The notes beneath the pieces are model-generated. The model saw nothing but the letters and a program-made list of their open reading frames with translations, was not told the origin of the DNA and did no database searches. Made by a program: the position numbers and the translations under genes. Shown in pieces: positions 33,831 through 42,581 of a stretch of DNA of 64,000 nucleotides. The number at the start of each line of letters is the position of its first letter. Position 1 is the first letter of the stretch. This stretch comes from Echinicola soli (GTDB taxonomy: Bacteria; Bacteroidota; Bacteroidia; Cytophagales; Cyclobacteriaceae): positions 2,517,001 through 2,581,000 of the forward strand of contig NZ_CP041253.1 of NCBI RefSeq assembly GCF_006575665.1, written 5' to 3'.

Positions 33831-35810
33831 ATGATGAAAAGAACTACCTACTATTTTCTTACGGTATTGATATTGGCTGGGGTCTGTTCATGTTCCAGTT
33901 TGAAAAACAGGGACTTGATCAAGGGCGACCAGCAGTATGAAATGCTTAACTATGCCGTGGCGGTAAATCACTACCAAATAGCATGGGAAAGGACAGAACT
34001 ACCGGAGGTAGCAAGAGGATTGGCAAAATCCTATTTCGAGATGAGGGAGTTTGATCTTGCCGAGTCTTGGTATGCTAGGCTGGACAGGGATGATCAGCTT
34101 ACCAATGAGGACAGGCTTGATTTTGCCAAGGCGCTGATTGCCAATTCCAAATTCGATGAGGCACGGATGCAGCTGATCAGGTACAACCGCTCTGAAGCCA
34201 CTGAAGTAAGCCAAGAGGAAATCAATAATTTGCTCGAAACGGTAAAAGAAGCCAAAGCATTGCTAAATGCATCCAAGGACGTGCGAATGACCAACCTAAA
34301 AGATGTAAATTCCTCTTTTGCCGATTTTGGGGCGTTTGTCAGGGATAGTACTTTGGTTTTTGCCAGTGATCGAATGGATCAAGATCCAGATAAGATGAAA
34401 GTGGATGAATACAATGCCCTCAGAAGTGATATTTACGGATGGACTGGAAATGGCTATTTGAAGGTGTATGAAGCCACCGGTGACTGGGATAAGTATGATG
34501 TCGATACCGTCGTGAAGCTAGATGAGTATAAGAGTGACCATCACAGTGGGCCGATATATGAGACAGAAAACATGGTGTTTTGGGTAAAAGCCGGTAAGCC
34601 TGGTGATAAGAAAAAAGGTGATAATGTAAATAAAAAGAACTATACGCTCTATCCACAGGTGTTTTACCGGATGAAAACAGATACTGTTTGGGGAGAGCTT
34701 AAAGGTTTGCCTTTCAATAATCCCTACGAGTATTCTGTGAGCGATCCCTTTTGGGATGAAAAAGAAGAACGGCTTTATTTTTCATCGGATAAGCCAGGAG
34801 GTTATGGCAAAGCAGATATCTACTACAGTAAGTTTATGGGAGAGGAAAAATGGTCCGAGCCGATCAATCTTGGTGATGAAATCAATACGTTTGGAGATGA
34901 ACGGACGCCGTTTGTAGATAAGAAAGGCCAGCTTTATTTTTCCTCAGATGGAAGAAAGGGACTAGGCGGACTGGATGTTTTTATGAGTAAGCCAAAGGGC
35001 AATAACTGGGAAAAACCAGAAAACCAAGGAGCACCAATAAATTCCACTCGTGATGATTTTGCTTATTTTATCAATCCAGATATTCCCGACAGGGGTGTAA
35101 TCTCTTCTGATCGACAAGGAGGGGAAGGCTGGGATGATATTTATGCTTTTGTGCTGGACATTAACTCCAAAATTTTCCTTAAAGGTACCGTAAAGGACAA
35201 GGAGTCCCTTGAACCACTTCCCAATGCCGTGGTGGTGCTGTCTGATAGAAGTACCGGTACCGAGTTTACCTACGTTACAGATGAAGAAGGAGAATATGAC
35301 TTTCAGCTGAATGAGGAGACCGTTTACGATATCGAAGGCAAAAAGACAGATTACATTACTGCTGAGATCAAAGGATTGAGCACTAAGGGAATTAGGTTGT
35401 TTGCGGATAGTACGATTGTCCGGGACCTGTACCTTGATAAGATTGAAATCGGCAAAACCATTGAGCTGGAGAATATCTACTATGATTTTGACAAGTGGGA
35501 GATCCGTCCGGATGCTGCATTGGAACTTGATAAGCTGGTGAAAATCCTGGAGGACAATCCAACAATGAAGATTGAGCTGAACTCCCATACTGACAGTAGG
35601 GGCTCAGATTCCTATAATCAAACACTTTCTGAAAAACGCGCCCAATCGGCAGTGGATTACATCATCTCAAGAGGTGTGTCCAGGGTGAGAATAGAAGCAA
35701 AAGGGTATGGTGAATCAAGACTTCTGAATGAATGTGACGATGGCATCGAATGTACCGATGAGCAGCATCAGCAAAACCGTCGTACTGAATTTACCATTGT
35801 AGATTATTAA
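33831..35810 (+). CDS. PorE-like OmpA-family lipoprotein (TPR, PD40 propeller, carboxypeptidase-regulatory-like, OmpA)
   Basis: This 659-residue protein has a lipobox (CSCSSL, Cys near 22). TPR-like helices (about 25-150) are followed by a PD40/WD40-like propeller (about 150-440, repeats such as LYFSSDKPGGYGKADIYYS and LYFSSDGRKGLGGLDVF). A carboxypeptidase-regulatory-like beta domain follows (about 450-530), then an OmpA/MotB domain (about 550-659) with NSHTDSRGSDSYNQTLSEKRAQ, which binds peptidoglycan. This layout matches PorE-type lipoproteins that tie T9SS outer-membrane parts to the cell wall. Beside PorP/SprF it probably anchors the same export or adhesion complex. Confidence 0.9.
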   Translation: MMKRTTYYFLTVLILAGVCSCSSLKNRDLIKGDQQYEMLNYAVAVNHYQIAWERTELPEVARGLAKSYFEMREFDLAESWYARLDRDDQLTNEDRLDFAKALIANSKFDEARMQLIRYNRSEATEVSQEEINNLLETVKEAKALLNASKDVRMTNLKDVNSSFADFGAFVRDSTLVFASDRMDQDPDKMKVDEYNALRSDIYGWTGNGYLKVYEATGDWDKYDVDTVVKLDEYKSDHHSGPIYETENMVFWVKAGKPGDKKKGDNVNKKNYTLYPQVFYRMKTDTVWGELKGLPFNNPYEYSVSDPFWDEKEERLYFSSDKPGGYGKADIYYSKFMGEEKWSEPINLGDEINTFGDERTPFVDKKGQLYFSSDGRKGLGGLDVFMSKPKGNNWEKPENQGAPINSTRDDFAYFINPDIPDRGVISSDRQGGEGWDDIYAFVLDINSKIFLKGTVKDKESLEPLPNAVVVLSDRSTGTEFTYVTDEEGEYDFQLNEETVYDIEGKKTDYITAEIKGLSTKGIRLFADSTIVRDLYLDKIEIGKTIELENIYYDFDKWEIRPDAALELDKLVKILEDNPTMKIELNSHTDSRGSDSYNQTLSEKRAQSAVDYIISRGVSRVRIEAKGYGESRLLNECDDGIECTDEQHQQNRRTEFTIVDY

Positions 35811-35840
35811 GCAATAAGGACTTTTTATATAAACTTTCAC

Positions 35841-35850
35841 TGGGAGGAGG
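35841..35850 (+). promoter_or_regulatory. Unusually strong Shine-Dalgarno site before the 784-residue protein
   Basis: TGGGAGGAGG ends one base before the ATG at 35852. Purine-rich sites this strong are rare in the phylum. The short spacing may weaken or alter its use. Confidence 0.5.
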
Positions 35851-35851
35851 G

Positions 35852-38206
35852 ATGAGTTCGGTAGTAGTTAATAATACCCTTCACGTAAATTTTTTAGATG
35901 TCAAGACCGTCTGTTGGGCGGTCTTGGCCTTTTTTTGCCTGCTTTTAATCCAACCTACCCAAGTCAAGGGACAGAAAGTGTATGCGGATAATTATATTGG
36001 GAAAAGTAGTGACGCTCCTATTGTTGGTGCTATTTTTCCTCCATATTATAAACGAACTGCTATCAATGCCAATGAAGCTGCTCATGGTGGTGATGAATTA
36101 TTTGCTAGCCTTTATGCTAGTCCAGGACTTATCTTAGGCTTGGGGGCTTATAGGGGGTATGTAGAAATCCAATATGATGAGATTGTTCCAGCCAATACCC
36201 CAACTTATATCAGAGTGGATGGCGATGAGGGATTACTTGAACAATTATTAGGTGGTACACTAGGTGAGCTTTTGAGTGGGGTGGTTGGTAGTATCTTGGG
36301 AGAACAGATAATCAAAGTGGAAGCGATGAATTCAAATGGGTATGTGCTATTTGACCGAAGCACACTGGGAGGACTTGGATCTGATGATCTTAAGATGGTC
36401 AAGGATAAGAATGGTAATTACCACTTAATGTTTACCCCAAACGTACCTTATCAAAGATTGAAAATTACCAATCTGGCTATGGCTTTGGCTGGACTTGGTG
36501 TTGAATTTTATCTTGATGTGTATGAAGCTTTTTATTTTGGTGAAGCATGTAATTATTCTCCTGAGTTTATTTCTTACGATGGAAGTGGCATTAACCTGGA
36601 TGCATTAAACTTGGGAGGAGGGATCGTGGAGCATCCAGAAAATGCTATTGATGATGATCTTTCTACTTCGGCCACCATAGGGCCTGGATTACTTAATTTG
36701 ATCGGAGGGTATTCTTCTCACTTTTATTTTACGGAGTCATCCAGTCCTACGGACGAGGTGATGGTTACATTGAGTGGCGATCCTTCCCTGGTGAATATAG
36801 AATTATTGAGTCATGTTTCCTTTAGGGCCTTTGATGGGGATTCGCAAGTGTTTGAACAGGACTTGGGAGCCTTGTCGGAAGAACTGTTGGGCTTGATCAA
36901 GCTGGACCTATTGGGGCTTCTGGGAGATGGAGAGGCCGTTACCTTTCCGGTTTCACCAGGTGTTCCATTCGATAGATTCGAAATCAGTGTGAGTTCATTT
37001 TTGGATATAGACGTGGGAGAAGCCTTAAACGTTCATGAAGTGGAGCGAACGGTCGGCATGCCGGATTTTGGCGGGGTGACAGGAAATGATTATTCCGTTT
37101 GTGAAGGCCAGGGCCTCAGCGTATCACCGCAGCACTATGGTGGGACGTCTCTCCGATGGTATGAGTCGCAAGAAGGAGGTGAGTCTTTTTGTTCTTCTGA
37201 AAGCTTGGATATCGAGGCAGTTACAGAGGATAAAACCTATTATGTCTCCAGTGTGGATGAGTGTGGTGGAGAGGAAATAGAATCGGCCAGGGTAGCCGTA
37301 GATGTGGCTGCTTTGACAGTCCCGGAGGAAGAGGATTACGAGGCGCTTCCCAATCAGGCTTCTTATGGAGAGGGAGAAGTGGTGGTTTTAGTGCCGAACT
37401 TGGAATTGAGTGCCGGTATAGAGGATCCGCAATTTAGCTGGTCGATGGAAGCTGATGGAGAGCCTGCCATCACAGATGAGTTGGTAATAGATAAAGGTGA
37501 CCACACCGTGACTTACCGCTTACGGCCGGACGGGACATTGGAGATCGAAGGACTTCAGCCAGAAGAGGAAATCGATGAAGTGTACTTGGTCCTACAAAAC
37601 GGTGATACGGGCTGTAAGGCCATCGAGGCTGTGGAGCAAGTGTTTGTCATCTTGCCCATCAGTTGGATACGATTTGAGGGACATGCAAGGGGCCGAGGGA
37701 ATTATTTGTATGGGGAGTTTCTTAGCCAGACTCCCTTGAAGCAGTTGATTGTCCAAAGAGCTGGAGCAGGCCTCCAATGGTACGAAACAGGGGAGATACC
37801 GCTTTCGGGTGATCATACTTATGGAGGAGTGTTTGATTTTGTGGATGAAGCCCCTGTTTCCGGAATAAATTACTATAGGATCAAAATGGTACCGCTCGAT
37901 GGTAAGGAAGAGTATTCAAAGGTAATTCGCCTGGATAGTGAGGAGGCGGAGCAGTTGGCATTTACCATTTCTCCAAATCCAGTAGTCGATACTCCCGTAT
38001 TACGAAACCACACTGCAATGGATTTTAGTCATATTACCGTGCAGGTGGTAAACCAAAACGGGGAGATGGTGGATAGCTTTACGCTTGACCAGTTGCTTTC
38101 TGGAGAGGCCAAAAAACTCCAGATGGGCAAGACATTGAAGCCAGGGGTTTATATTTACCTGATATATGCCCAAGGGCATGCCCAGCGTGTAAAAGTGATT
38201 TGGTAA
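35852..38206 (+). CDS. T9SS substrate sharing the giant adhesin's N-terminal module (type A-like sorting domain)
   Basis: This 784-residue protein has a signal peptide with a long N-region (hydrophobic core about 22-36, cleavage near VKGQK). Residues about 45-480 align with residues 30-480 of the 3181-residue adhesin: both have FPPYYK/FPPYNK, LYASPGLILGLGAYRG/LLASPGIALGLGSYHG, NTPTYIRVDG, GGTLGELL, DEVMVTLSG and FDRFEI. The C-terminal 85 residues (FTISPNPVVDTPVL, then MGKTLKPGVYIYLIYAQG) resemble a type A T9SS sorting domain. Function is unknown; as a short relative in the same cassette it could be a cell-surface anchor, cap or soluble decoy of the adhesin. It lies 41 bases after the OmpA gene. 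A terminator-like hairpin lies within codons 17-29. Confidence 0.85.
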   Translation: MSSVVVNNTLHVNFLDVKTVCWAVLAFFCLLLIQPTQVKGQKVYADNYIGKSSDAPIVGAIFPPYYKRTAINANEAAHGGDELFASLYASPGLILGLGAYRGYVEIQYDEIVPANTPTYIRVDGDEGLLEQLLGGTLGELLSGVVGSILGEQIIKVEAMNSNGYVLFDRSTLGGLGSDDLKMVKDKNGNYHLMFTPNVPYQRLKITNLAMALAGLGVEFYLDVYEAFYFGEACNYSPEFISYDGSGINLDALNLGGGIVEHPENAIDDDLSTSATIGPGLLNLIGGYSSHFYFTESSSPTDEVMVTLSGDPSLVNIELLSHVSFRAFDGDSQVFEQDLGALSEELLGLIKLDLLGLLGDGEAVTFPVSPGVPFDRFEISVSSFLDIDVGEALNVHEVERTVGMPDFGGVTGNDYSVCEGQGLSVSPQHYGGTSLRWYESQEGGESFCSSESLDIEAVTEDKTYYVSSVDECGGEEIESARVAVDVAALTVPEEEDYEALPNQASYGEGEVVVLVPNLELSAGIEDPQFSWSMEADGEPAITDELVIDKGDHTVTYRLRPDGTLEIEGLQPEEEIDEVYLVLQNGDTGCKAIEAVEQVFVILPISWIRFEGHARGRGNYLYGEFLSQTPLKQLIVQRAGAGLQWYETGEIPLSGDHTYGGVFDFVDEAPVSGINYYRIKMVPLDGKEEYSKVIRLDSEEAEQLAFTISPNPVVDTPVLRNHTAMDFSHITVQVVNQNGEMVDSFTLDQLLSGEAKKLQMGKTLKPGVYIYLIYAQGHAQRVKVIW
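35902..35936 (+). terminator. Intragenic terminator-like hairpin in the signal-peptide codons
   Basis: CAAGACCG (35902-35909) pairs perfectly with CGGTCTTG (35919-35926) over 9 bases. GCC and seven T residues follow (35930-35936). It lies 50-84 bases inside the reading frame of the 784-residue protein, where it could terminate read-through from the adhesin operon or attenuate this gene. Confidence 0.55.
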
Positions 38207-38230
38207 AGCCTTTGGGGGGTGAGTCCCTGC

Positions 38231-38971
38231 TTAACGGGTCACTTGGTTTAACCTGGACAGGATGTTTTGATAATAATTTCTGCCCACAGGAATTGATTGA
38301 TCTTTTATGATGATTTCTTTGGAATTGAGGGCGTCTATTTTGTCGAGGTTAACGATAAATGCCTTATTGACTTTACAGAAAAGCATAGAAGGCAGCTTTT
38401 GGAGGACATCTTTGAGGATGTTTCTCAGCGTATAGACGGTATTGTTTCCCGTGCTAATATGCGTATAGGAGCCGTCAGCTTTGATCCAGTCAATATCTTT
38501 AATGAAGATTTTTTTTAAATAGCCCTTGTCTCGGATAAATATTGAGCCCCTGATGATTTTATCGTGTAGGATGAGCTCCGATACCTTGTCAGTGTTTTTG
38601 GTTTCAAAATTACTGATGGCCAGGGTCAGCGTGGTGATCAAAGTGTCCTTGGAAAAAGGCTTTACAATATACCCGTCCGGTGAGACTTCCTTCACCTTGT
38701 TCAGGGTTTCTTTATCCGTAGAGCTCGTGAAAAACACTACTGGTATGTTGAATTTATCACGAATGTCATGAGCAATGTCAATACCGTTACTGTTGCCCTT
38801 TAGATGAATGTCCAAAAGGACAGCCGCAGGGAACTTCTCGAATAAGGTATCTTCAATCCTTTCGTCTGAATCCAGAATATCGCAAACCTCAAATCCCTCA
38901 GCCTCCAGCAAATCCTTGGTATTATCTGCCAGTTCAAGGTTATCTTCTACGATCAGTATCTGTGTTTTCAT
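38231..38971 (-). CDS. LytTR-family two-component response regulator
   Basis: This 246-residue cytoplasmic regulator has an N-terminal receiver domain (about 1-120): acidic pair in VEDN, phospho-acceptor Asp54 in LLDIHLKG, and Lys in VKPFS. The C-terminal LytTR DNA-binding domain (about 145-245) contains DIDWIKADGSYTHI, FCKVNKAFIVNLDKID and IPVGRNYY. It converges on the adhesin cassette with a 24-base gap and is divergent from a histidine kinase 630 bases away. That kinase is a candidate partner, and the adhesin cassette a candidate target; both are inference. Confidence 0.95.
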   Translation of the reverse strand: MKTQILIVEDNLELADNTKDLLEAEGFEVCDILDSDERIEDTLFEKFPAAVLLDIHLKGNSNGIDIAHDIRDKFNIPVVFFTSSTDKETLNKVKEVSPDGYIVKPFSKDTLITTLTLAISNFETKNTDKVSELILHDKIIRGSIFIRDKGYLKKIFIKDIDWIKADGSYTHISTGNNTVYTLRNILKDVLQKLPSMLFCKVNKAFIVNLDKIDALNSKEIIIKDQSIPVGRNYYQNILSRLNQVTR

Positions 38972-39060
38972 ATTTTGTCAAACTTGTATTCTCCAAATTG
39001 CGTCAATAATACGTAGAAATTAGGGGAAATAATACGAGATTTCCCTAAAAAAAGAAAAAA

Positions 39061-39085
39061 ATATCATAAGATATTGTTATGATAT
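39061..39085 (-). promoter_or_regulatory. AT-rich perfect hairpin in the regulator's leader
   Basis: ATATCATAA (39061-39069) and TTATGATAT (39077-39085) are perfect inverted repeats over 7 bases. Read on the minus strand, the hairpin is followed by a long T-rich run (TTTTTTCTTTTTTT). It lies about 90 bases before the LytTR gene start. It could be an attenuator, a terminator or a dyad operator. Confidence 0.4.
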
Positions 39086-39299
39086 TTTTGATACGTAATA
39101 ATCACAAGCTTTATTTGTATAATTTTAGGTTTTATTAAAAAAACAACAGATTTCTGATAATAAAAGGAGGGATTATGTTATCTTAACAAGCAGGTAGCTG
39201 GTAATATAAACTAGGCCTCGCCAAATTGTCAATGGATTATTTTTAATATTTCGTTGGAATTGAAACATCCGGTTTATCGTCAAGAAGGAAGTTGGTAAT

Positions 39300-39392
39300 A
39301 TGGTAGGGAGATTTGTAAAGGGCCTGACGGGTTTAGTCAATGTGCTCAGCAAAGGGATCGATAAAATTTTAGGTAAAAAGACAATTATTTAA
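39300..39392 (+). CDS. Possible 30-residue cationic amphipathic peptide
   Basis: A 30-codon frame starts at the ATG 39300-39302 and ends with TAA at 39392. AGAAGGAAG (39283-39291), eight bases upstream, is a good ribosome site. The peptide has five Lys, one Arg and one Asp (net about +5) spaced among Leu, Val and Ile. It begins MVGRFVKGL and ends ILGKKTII, so it could form a membrane-active or signalling helix. It lies alone between the LytTR regulator and the histidine kinase. A chance frame of this size is possible, so the call rests on the ribosome site and composition. Confidence 0.35.
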   Translation: MVGRFVKGLTGLVNVLSKGIDKILGKKTII

Positions 39393-39601
39393 AAGTGTTT
39401 CGGTTAATGGATTCCTGAATTTAACCAACTGTTAGTCAAAACCGAAAATCCTAGATTGATCATTGTCATATAATTGATTTTGGCAGCAAATAGTCCTTAA
39501 TGACAAGGGGAATCTATAAAGATTGAAAGTATCTGCCGCTTTGAGGGTAAATACTGCACTTCTTTGAGGAATATGAAAAAAGGAATAAATCTTTTATTTT
39601 A

Positions 39602-41314
39602 ATGAGGAGGGATATGTTGAGAGCGTCGTATTCAATGGACCGAAATAACCTAAATACAGTAAACAAAGAAGTGTTTTCTAGCACAGGAGCGCATGAAAAT
39701 AGGTGTTTAAAGGAAAAAGGACGAAGCGTGATGAATGTTTCTACCGAACTTTTTAGAATCCAGCGACTTTATCATTGCGAACAAATAAATGGGAATACAG
39801 CTTTTAAGAAGTTGGAACAGGTGGTGTCAGAAATAGTGACATTTGAATCCTTACTTTTCGGGAAGTTTGATTCAGGGAAAGTAGACAGTTACATGTACAT
39901 TTGTTCCAATACCAAAGATGTTTCGGATTTTGTCTACTGGAATAAAGCCAAAAATGCTGCGAGTAGGATCTTGGTAGAGCACACAAACGAGCTTAATAGG
40001 GGCGAGCTATCTGAGGGAAATGAAACACGGCTATCCGATAATGATGTTATAATCAAAAACTATGTATTGGTACCGACTGTTCTGGATAATGAAAGTTTGG
40101 GCTTTTTACTTTTGGTAAACACTGAAGGAGGTCACATTGGTGATTGGCAGGAAAGCCTGGGACGGATAGCAGATGCTTTTGCTCTCATTTCATTAGCGGA
40201 ATTGCGTCTTGGGAAAACAGGAGGAGATTTAGATCGTAAAAATAAAAGTGAGCTGCTGGATATGTTGATTATGCATTCCTCAGATATTATTGGCGTATAC
40301 GACCTGAGTTTGATGCCAAAGTACCTTTCCCCTTCAGTGGAGAGTATTTTAGGGTTCAGTGTCCCGCAATTGATGCAACCGTCATTTTTTGAAAAGCTTC
40401 GTAAAGATTCCCAAGATATTCAGGAGGTCAATATTGATGGGGTGAAGCGGTACCGGTACATTACCAAAAATAAAGATGGAAAAGAGTTATGGCTAGAAAC
40501 CATCATGGATAGTTTGTATGATGAGAAAGGGGAAGTGCAGGGATATTTTGGGGTAACCAGAAATATCTCCGAAGAAGTTATGGGGGATCAAAAGATGACA
40601 GAAGCGTTGGAAAAGGAAATAGCCCTGAACAAAATGAAATCCCAGTTTATTTCCATTACCTCTCATGAATTCAAAACGCCGCTTTCCACCATTAAATCAA
40701 GCATAGAGATCTGCAATATTGAATTGCAGCGCCAACTGGAAGAGCATCCTTCGGAGCAAAAATTCAGGAAACACTTTAACAGGGTAAACAATGAGGTGGA
40801 CCGCATGAACACTTTATTGGTAAACCTTCTGAACCTTGAAAAGATCAATCAAGGAGTAATTCAAGTGACTCCCAAAGGTAAAAGGATCAATAGTTACCTT
40901 CATGCTGTTTTGGAGGATTGGGTCGATCAGGGGGCGGTGTTGTTTGAAACAGCGTTGCCCGAAGATTTTACTCATCCCATCGATGTCAGCTTGATGAATC
41001 AAGTTATAACAAACCTGGTGGAAAATGCCTTGAAATATGGCAGCAGGGATGATAAAGTGCTTGTGCAGGCCAAAAGCATAAAGGATAAGCTGATCATTTC
41101 CGTGAAAGACTATGGGGATGGGATCCCCAGGGATGAGCAAAAACATCTTTTTAAACCATTTTTCAGGGCATCGAATTCAAGTAAATATGACAAAGGATCA
41201 GGATTGGGCCTCATGATTACAAAAAAATTCATCGAACTCCAAAATGGGGCGGTACACTTTGAATCTAAGGAAGGAGAAGGAACCTGCTTTTATCTTACAT
41301 TTCCGCTGATATGA
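39602..41314 (+). CDS. PAS sensor histidine kinase (soluble)
   Basis: This 570-residue kinase has no signal peptide or membrane helix, so it is cytoplasmic. A GAF-like N-terminal region (about 45-205) is followed by a PAS domain with PAC (about 215-325, HSSDIIGVYDLSLMPKYLSPSVESILGF). A HisKA dimerisation domain follows with His355 in SITSHEFKTPLSTIKSS. The HATPase_c domain (about 450-568) has NLVENALKYG, DYGDGIP and GSGLGLMITKKFIELQNG. A second ATG at 39614, just after GAGGAGGG, is a likely alternative start. The likely partner is the divergent LytTR regulator, although LytTR regulators usually pair with a different kinase type. Confidence 0.92.
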   Translation: MRRDMLRASYSMDRNNLNTVNKEVFSSTGAHENRCLKEKGRSVMNVSTELFRIQRLYHCEQINGNTAFKKLEQVVSEIVTFESLLFGKFDSGKVDSYMYICSNTKDVSDFVYWNKAKNAASRILVEHTNELNRGELSEGNETRLSDNDVIIKNYVLVPTVLDNESLGFLLLVNTEGGHIGDWQESLGRIADAFALISLAELRLGKTGGDLDRKNKSELLDMLIMHSSDIIGVYDLSLMPKYLSPSVESILGFSVPQLMQPSFFEKLRKDSQDIQEVNIDGVKRYRYITKNKDGKELWLETIMDSLYDEKGEVQGYFGVTRNISEEVMGDQKMTEALEKEIALNKMKSQFISITSHEFKTPLSTIKSSIEICNIELQRQLEEHPSEQKFRKHFNRVNNEVDRMNTLLVNLLNLEKINQGVIQVTPKGKRINSYLHAVLEDWVDQGAVLFETALPEDFTHPIDVSLMNQVITNLVENALKYGSRDDKVLVQAKSIKDKLIISVKDYGDGIPRDEQKHLFKPFFRASNSSKYDKGSGLGLMITKKFIELQNGAVHFESKEGEGTCFYLTFPLI

Positions 41315-41557
41315 TCTTTTGACGGATGGAAGGCTATTTATGCCCTGGCCCCTTATCGGCAACATGCAATTATTTTATGAGGTGGAGCGCTTTAGAATGA
41401 TCAGCTGGATAGTAGCGTTTAAGTTGACCTGGGGATAATGCAATGGTCTCACACTTTTTTCTGGTAGAAGGTCCAAATTTATTTATAAATCGGCCTTGTT
41501 TGTCCTTTTTATGAGCTAATTTAATGGTTTGTGAAATTAAAGCCGATTCTAGAAAAT

Positions 41558-42439
41558 ATGAAAAAAATACTGCTGCCCATTTTAGCCATCTGTATTTGTA
41601 GTGCCTGTTCCAAGTCCACCCAACAAGCCAATGAATCCGAAACGGAGGATACAGCCCCAGTGGTCGTTGACCTTGAAGAGGGTTGGGAGTCATTGTTTAA
41701 TGGGGAGAATTTGGACAAGTGGAAGGTGAAAATTTCCAAGCATGAACTCAATGATAACCATGCCAATACCTTTCGAGTGGAAGATGGCATGATGAAAGTG
41801 CGCTATGATGGCTATAAGGATTTTGACCAGCAGTATGGCCATATTTTTTATGATAAATCCTTTTCCGCTTATTTACTTCATCTCGAATACCGGTTTGTGG
41901 GTGAACAGGCACCGGGAGGCGAAGGTTGGGCATTGAGAAATAGCGGTGCGATGCTCCATGGCCAGTCTCCAGAGAGTATGCTTAAGGATCAGGATTTCCC
42001 TATTTCCATTGAGGGACAACTGCTCGGTGGTGATGGAGAACATGACCGCACCACCAGCAATCTCTGTACCCCGGGTACGAATGTGGTAATGGACGGAGAG
42101 TTGTTTACACCGCATTGTGTGAGTTCTTCTTCAACAACCTATCATGGTGACCAGTGGGTATCTGCTGACTTTTTGGTTTTGGCAGATTCTGTGGTGCAGC
42201 ACATCGTGGAGGGAGATACGGTGATGACTTATTATTCGCCTCAGATAGGAGGCGGGAATGCCGATCCTGTTGATCCGGAAGTAAAGCAGGATGGTAAGCT
42301 ACTTTCAGAAGGCTACATCTCTTTACAAAGCGAAAGTCATCCCATTGATTTTAGAAAGGTGGAGTTGTTTGACTTGGCACCTTATATGGATGACCCGGCT
42401 TCATTGAAAGCTGTTCTGGAGAAATTGAGAAAGCGTTAA
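41558..42439 (+). CDS. DUF1080 (3-keto-disaccharide hydrolase-like) lipoprotein
   Basis: The protein is 293 residues from the ATG at 41558. A GTG at 41531 opens a longer frame, but the lipoprotein signal (CICSACSK) follows the ATG directly. The DUF1080 domain begins with WESLFNGENLDKWKV (about residue 48) and continues through HLEYRFVG, RNSGAMLHGQ and ISLQSESHPIDFRKVEL. This concanavalin-like fold binds or hydrolyses sugars; some members act on 3-keto-glycosides (family knowledge). No partner 3-dehydrogenase is near it. It stands alone on the plus strand between the two-component genes and the second glycan locus. Confidence 0.9.
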   Translation: MKKILLPILAICICSACSKSTQQANESETEDTAPVVVDLEEGWESLFNGENLDKWKVKISKHELNDNHANTFRVEDGMMKVRYDGYKDFDQQYGHIFYDKSFSAYLLHLEYRFVGEQAPGGEGWALRNSGAMLHGQSPESMLKDQDFPISIEGQLLGGDGEHDRTTSNLCTPGTNVVMDGELFTPHCVSSSSTTYHGDQWVSADFLVLADSVVQHIVEGDTVMTYYSPQIGGGNADPVDPEVKQDGKLLSEGYISLQSESHPIDFRKVELFDLAPYMDDPASLKAVLEKLRKR

Positions 42440-42581
42440 AGACACAGGTGAATGCTGATTACCAGCATTGGGACCAGGGGCAGGCAGTACTTCTATTTCA
42501 GGTCTGAAGACGGGAGTCCGTGAGCTACCATAAGTAGCTAGGTTTTAGAAAAGAGCCAAGAATAAAGCATCAGGACCAAGG

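Larger units (their letters stand above)
38972..39601. other. Divergent intergenic region between LytTR regulator and histidine kinase
   Basis: These 630 AT-rich bases hold the AT-rich hairpin at 39061-39085 and the short frame at 39300-39392. Both gene promoters should lie here. I see no other structure that stands out. Confidence 0.4.

Noticed and set aside
34962..35588. 208-codon minus-strand frame
   Set aside because: It is antisense to the PorE-like lipoprotein gene and has no recognisable features.
42451..42540. Two small hairpins (AATGCTG/CAGCATT and AGCTAC/GTAGCT) after the DUF1080 gene
   Set aside because: Short stems without T runs; may be weak terminators but cannot be supported.
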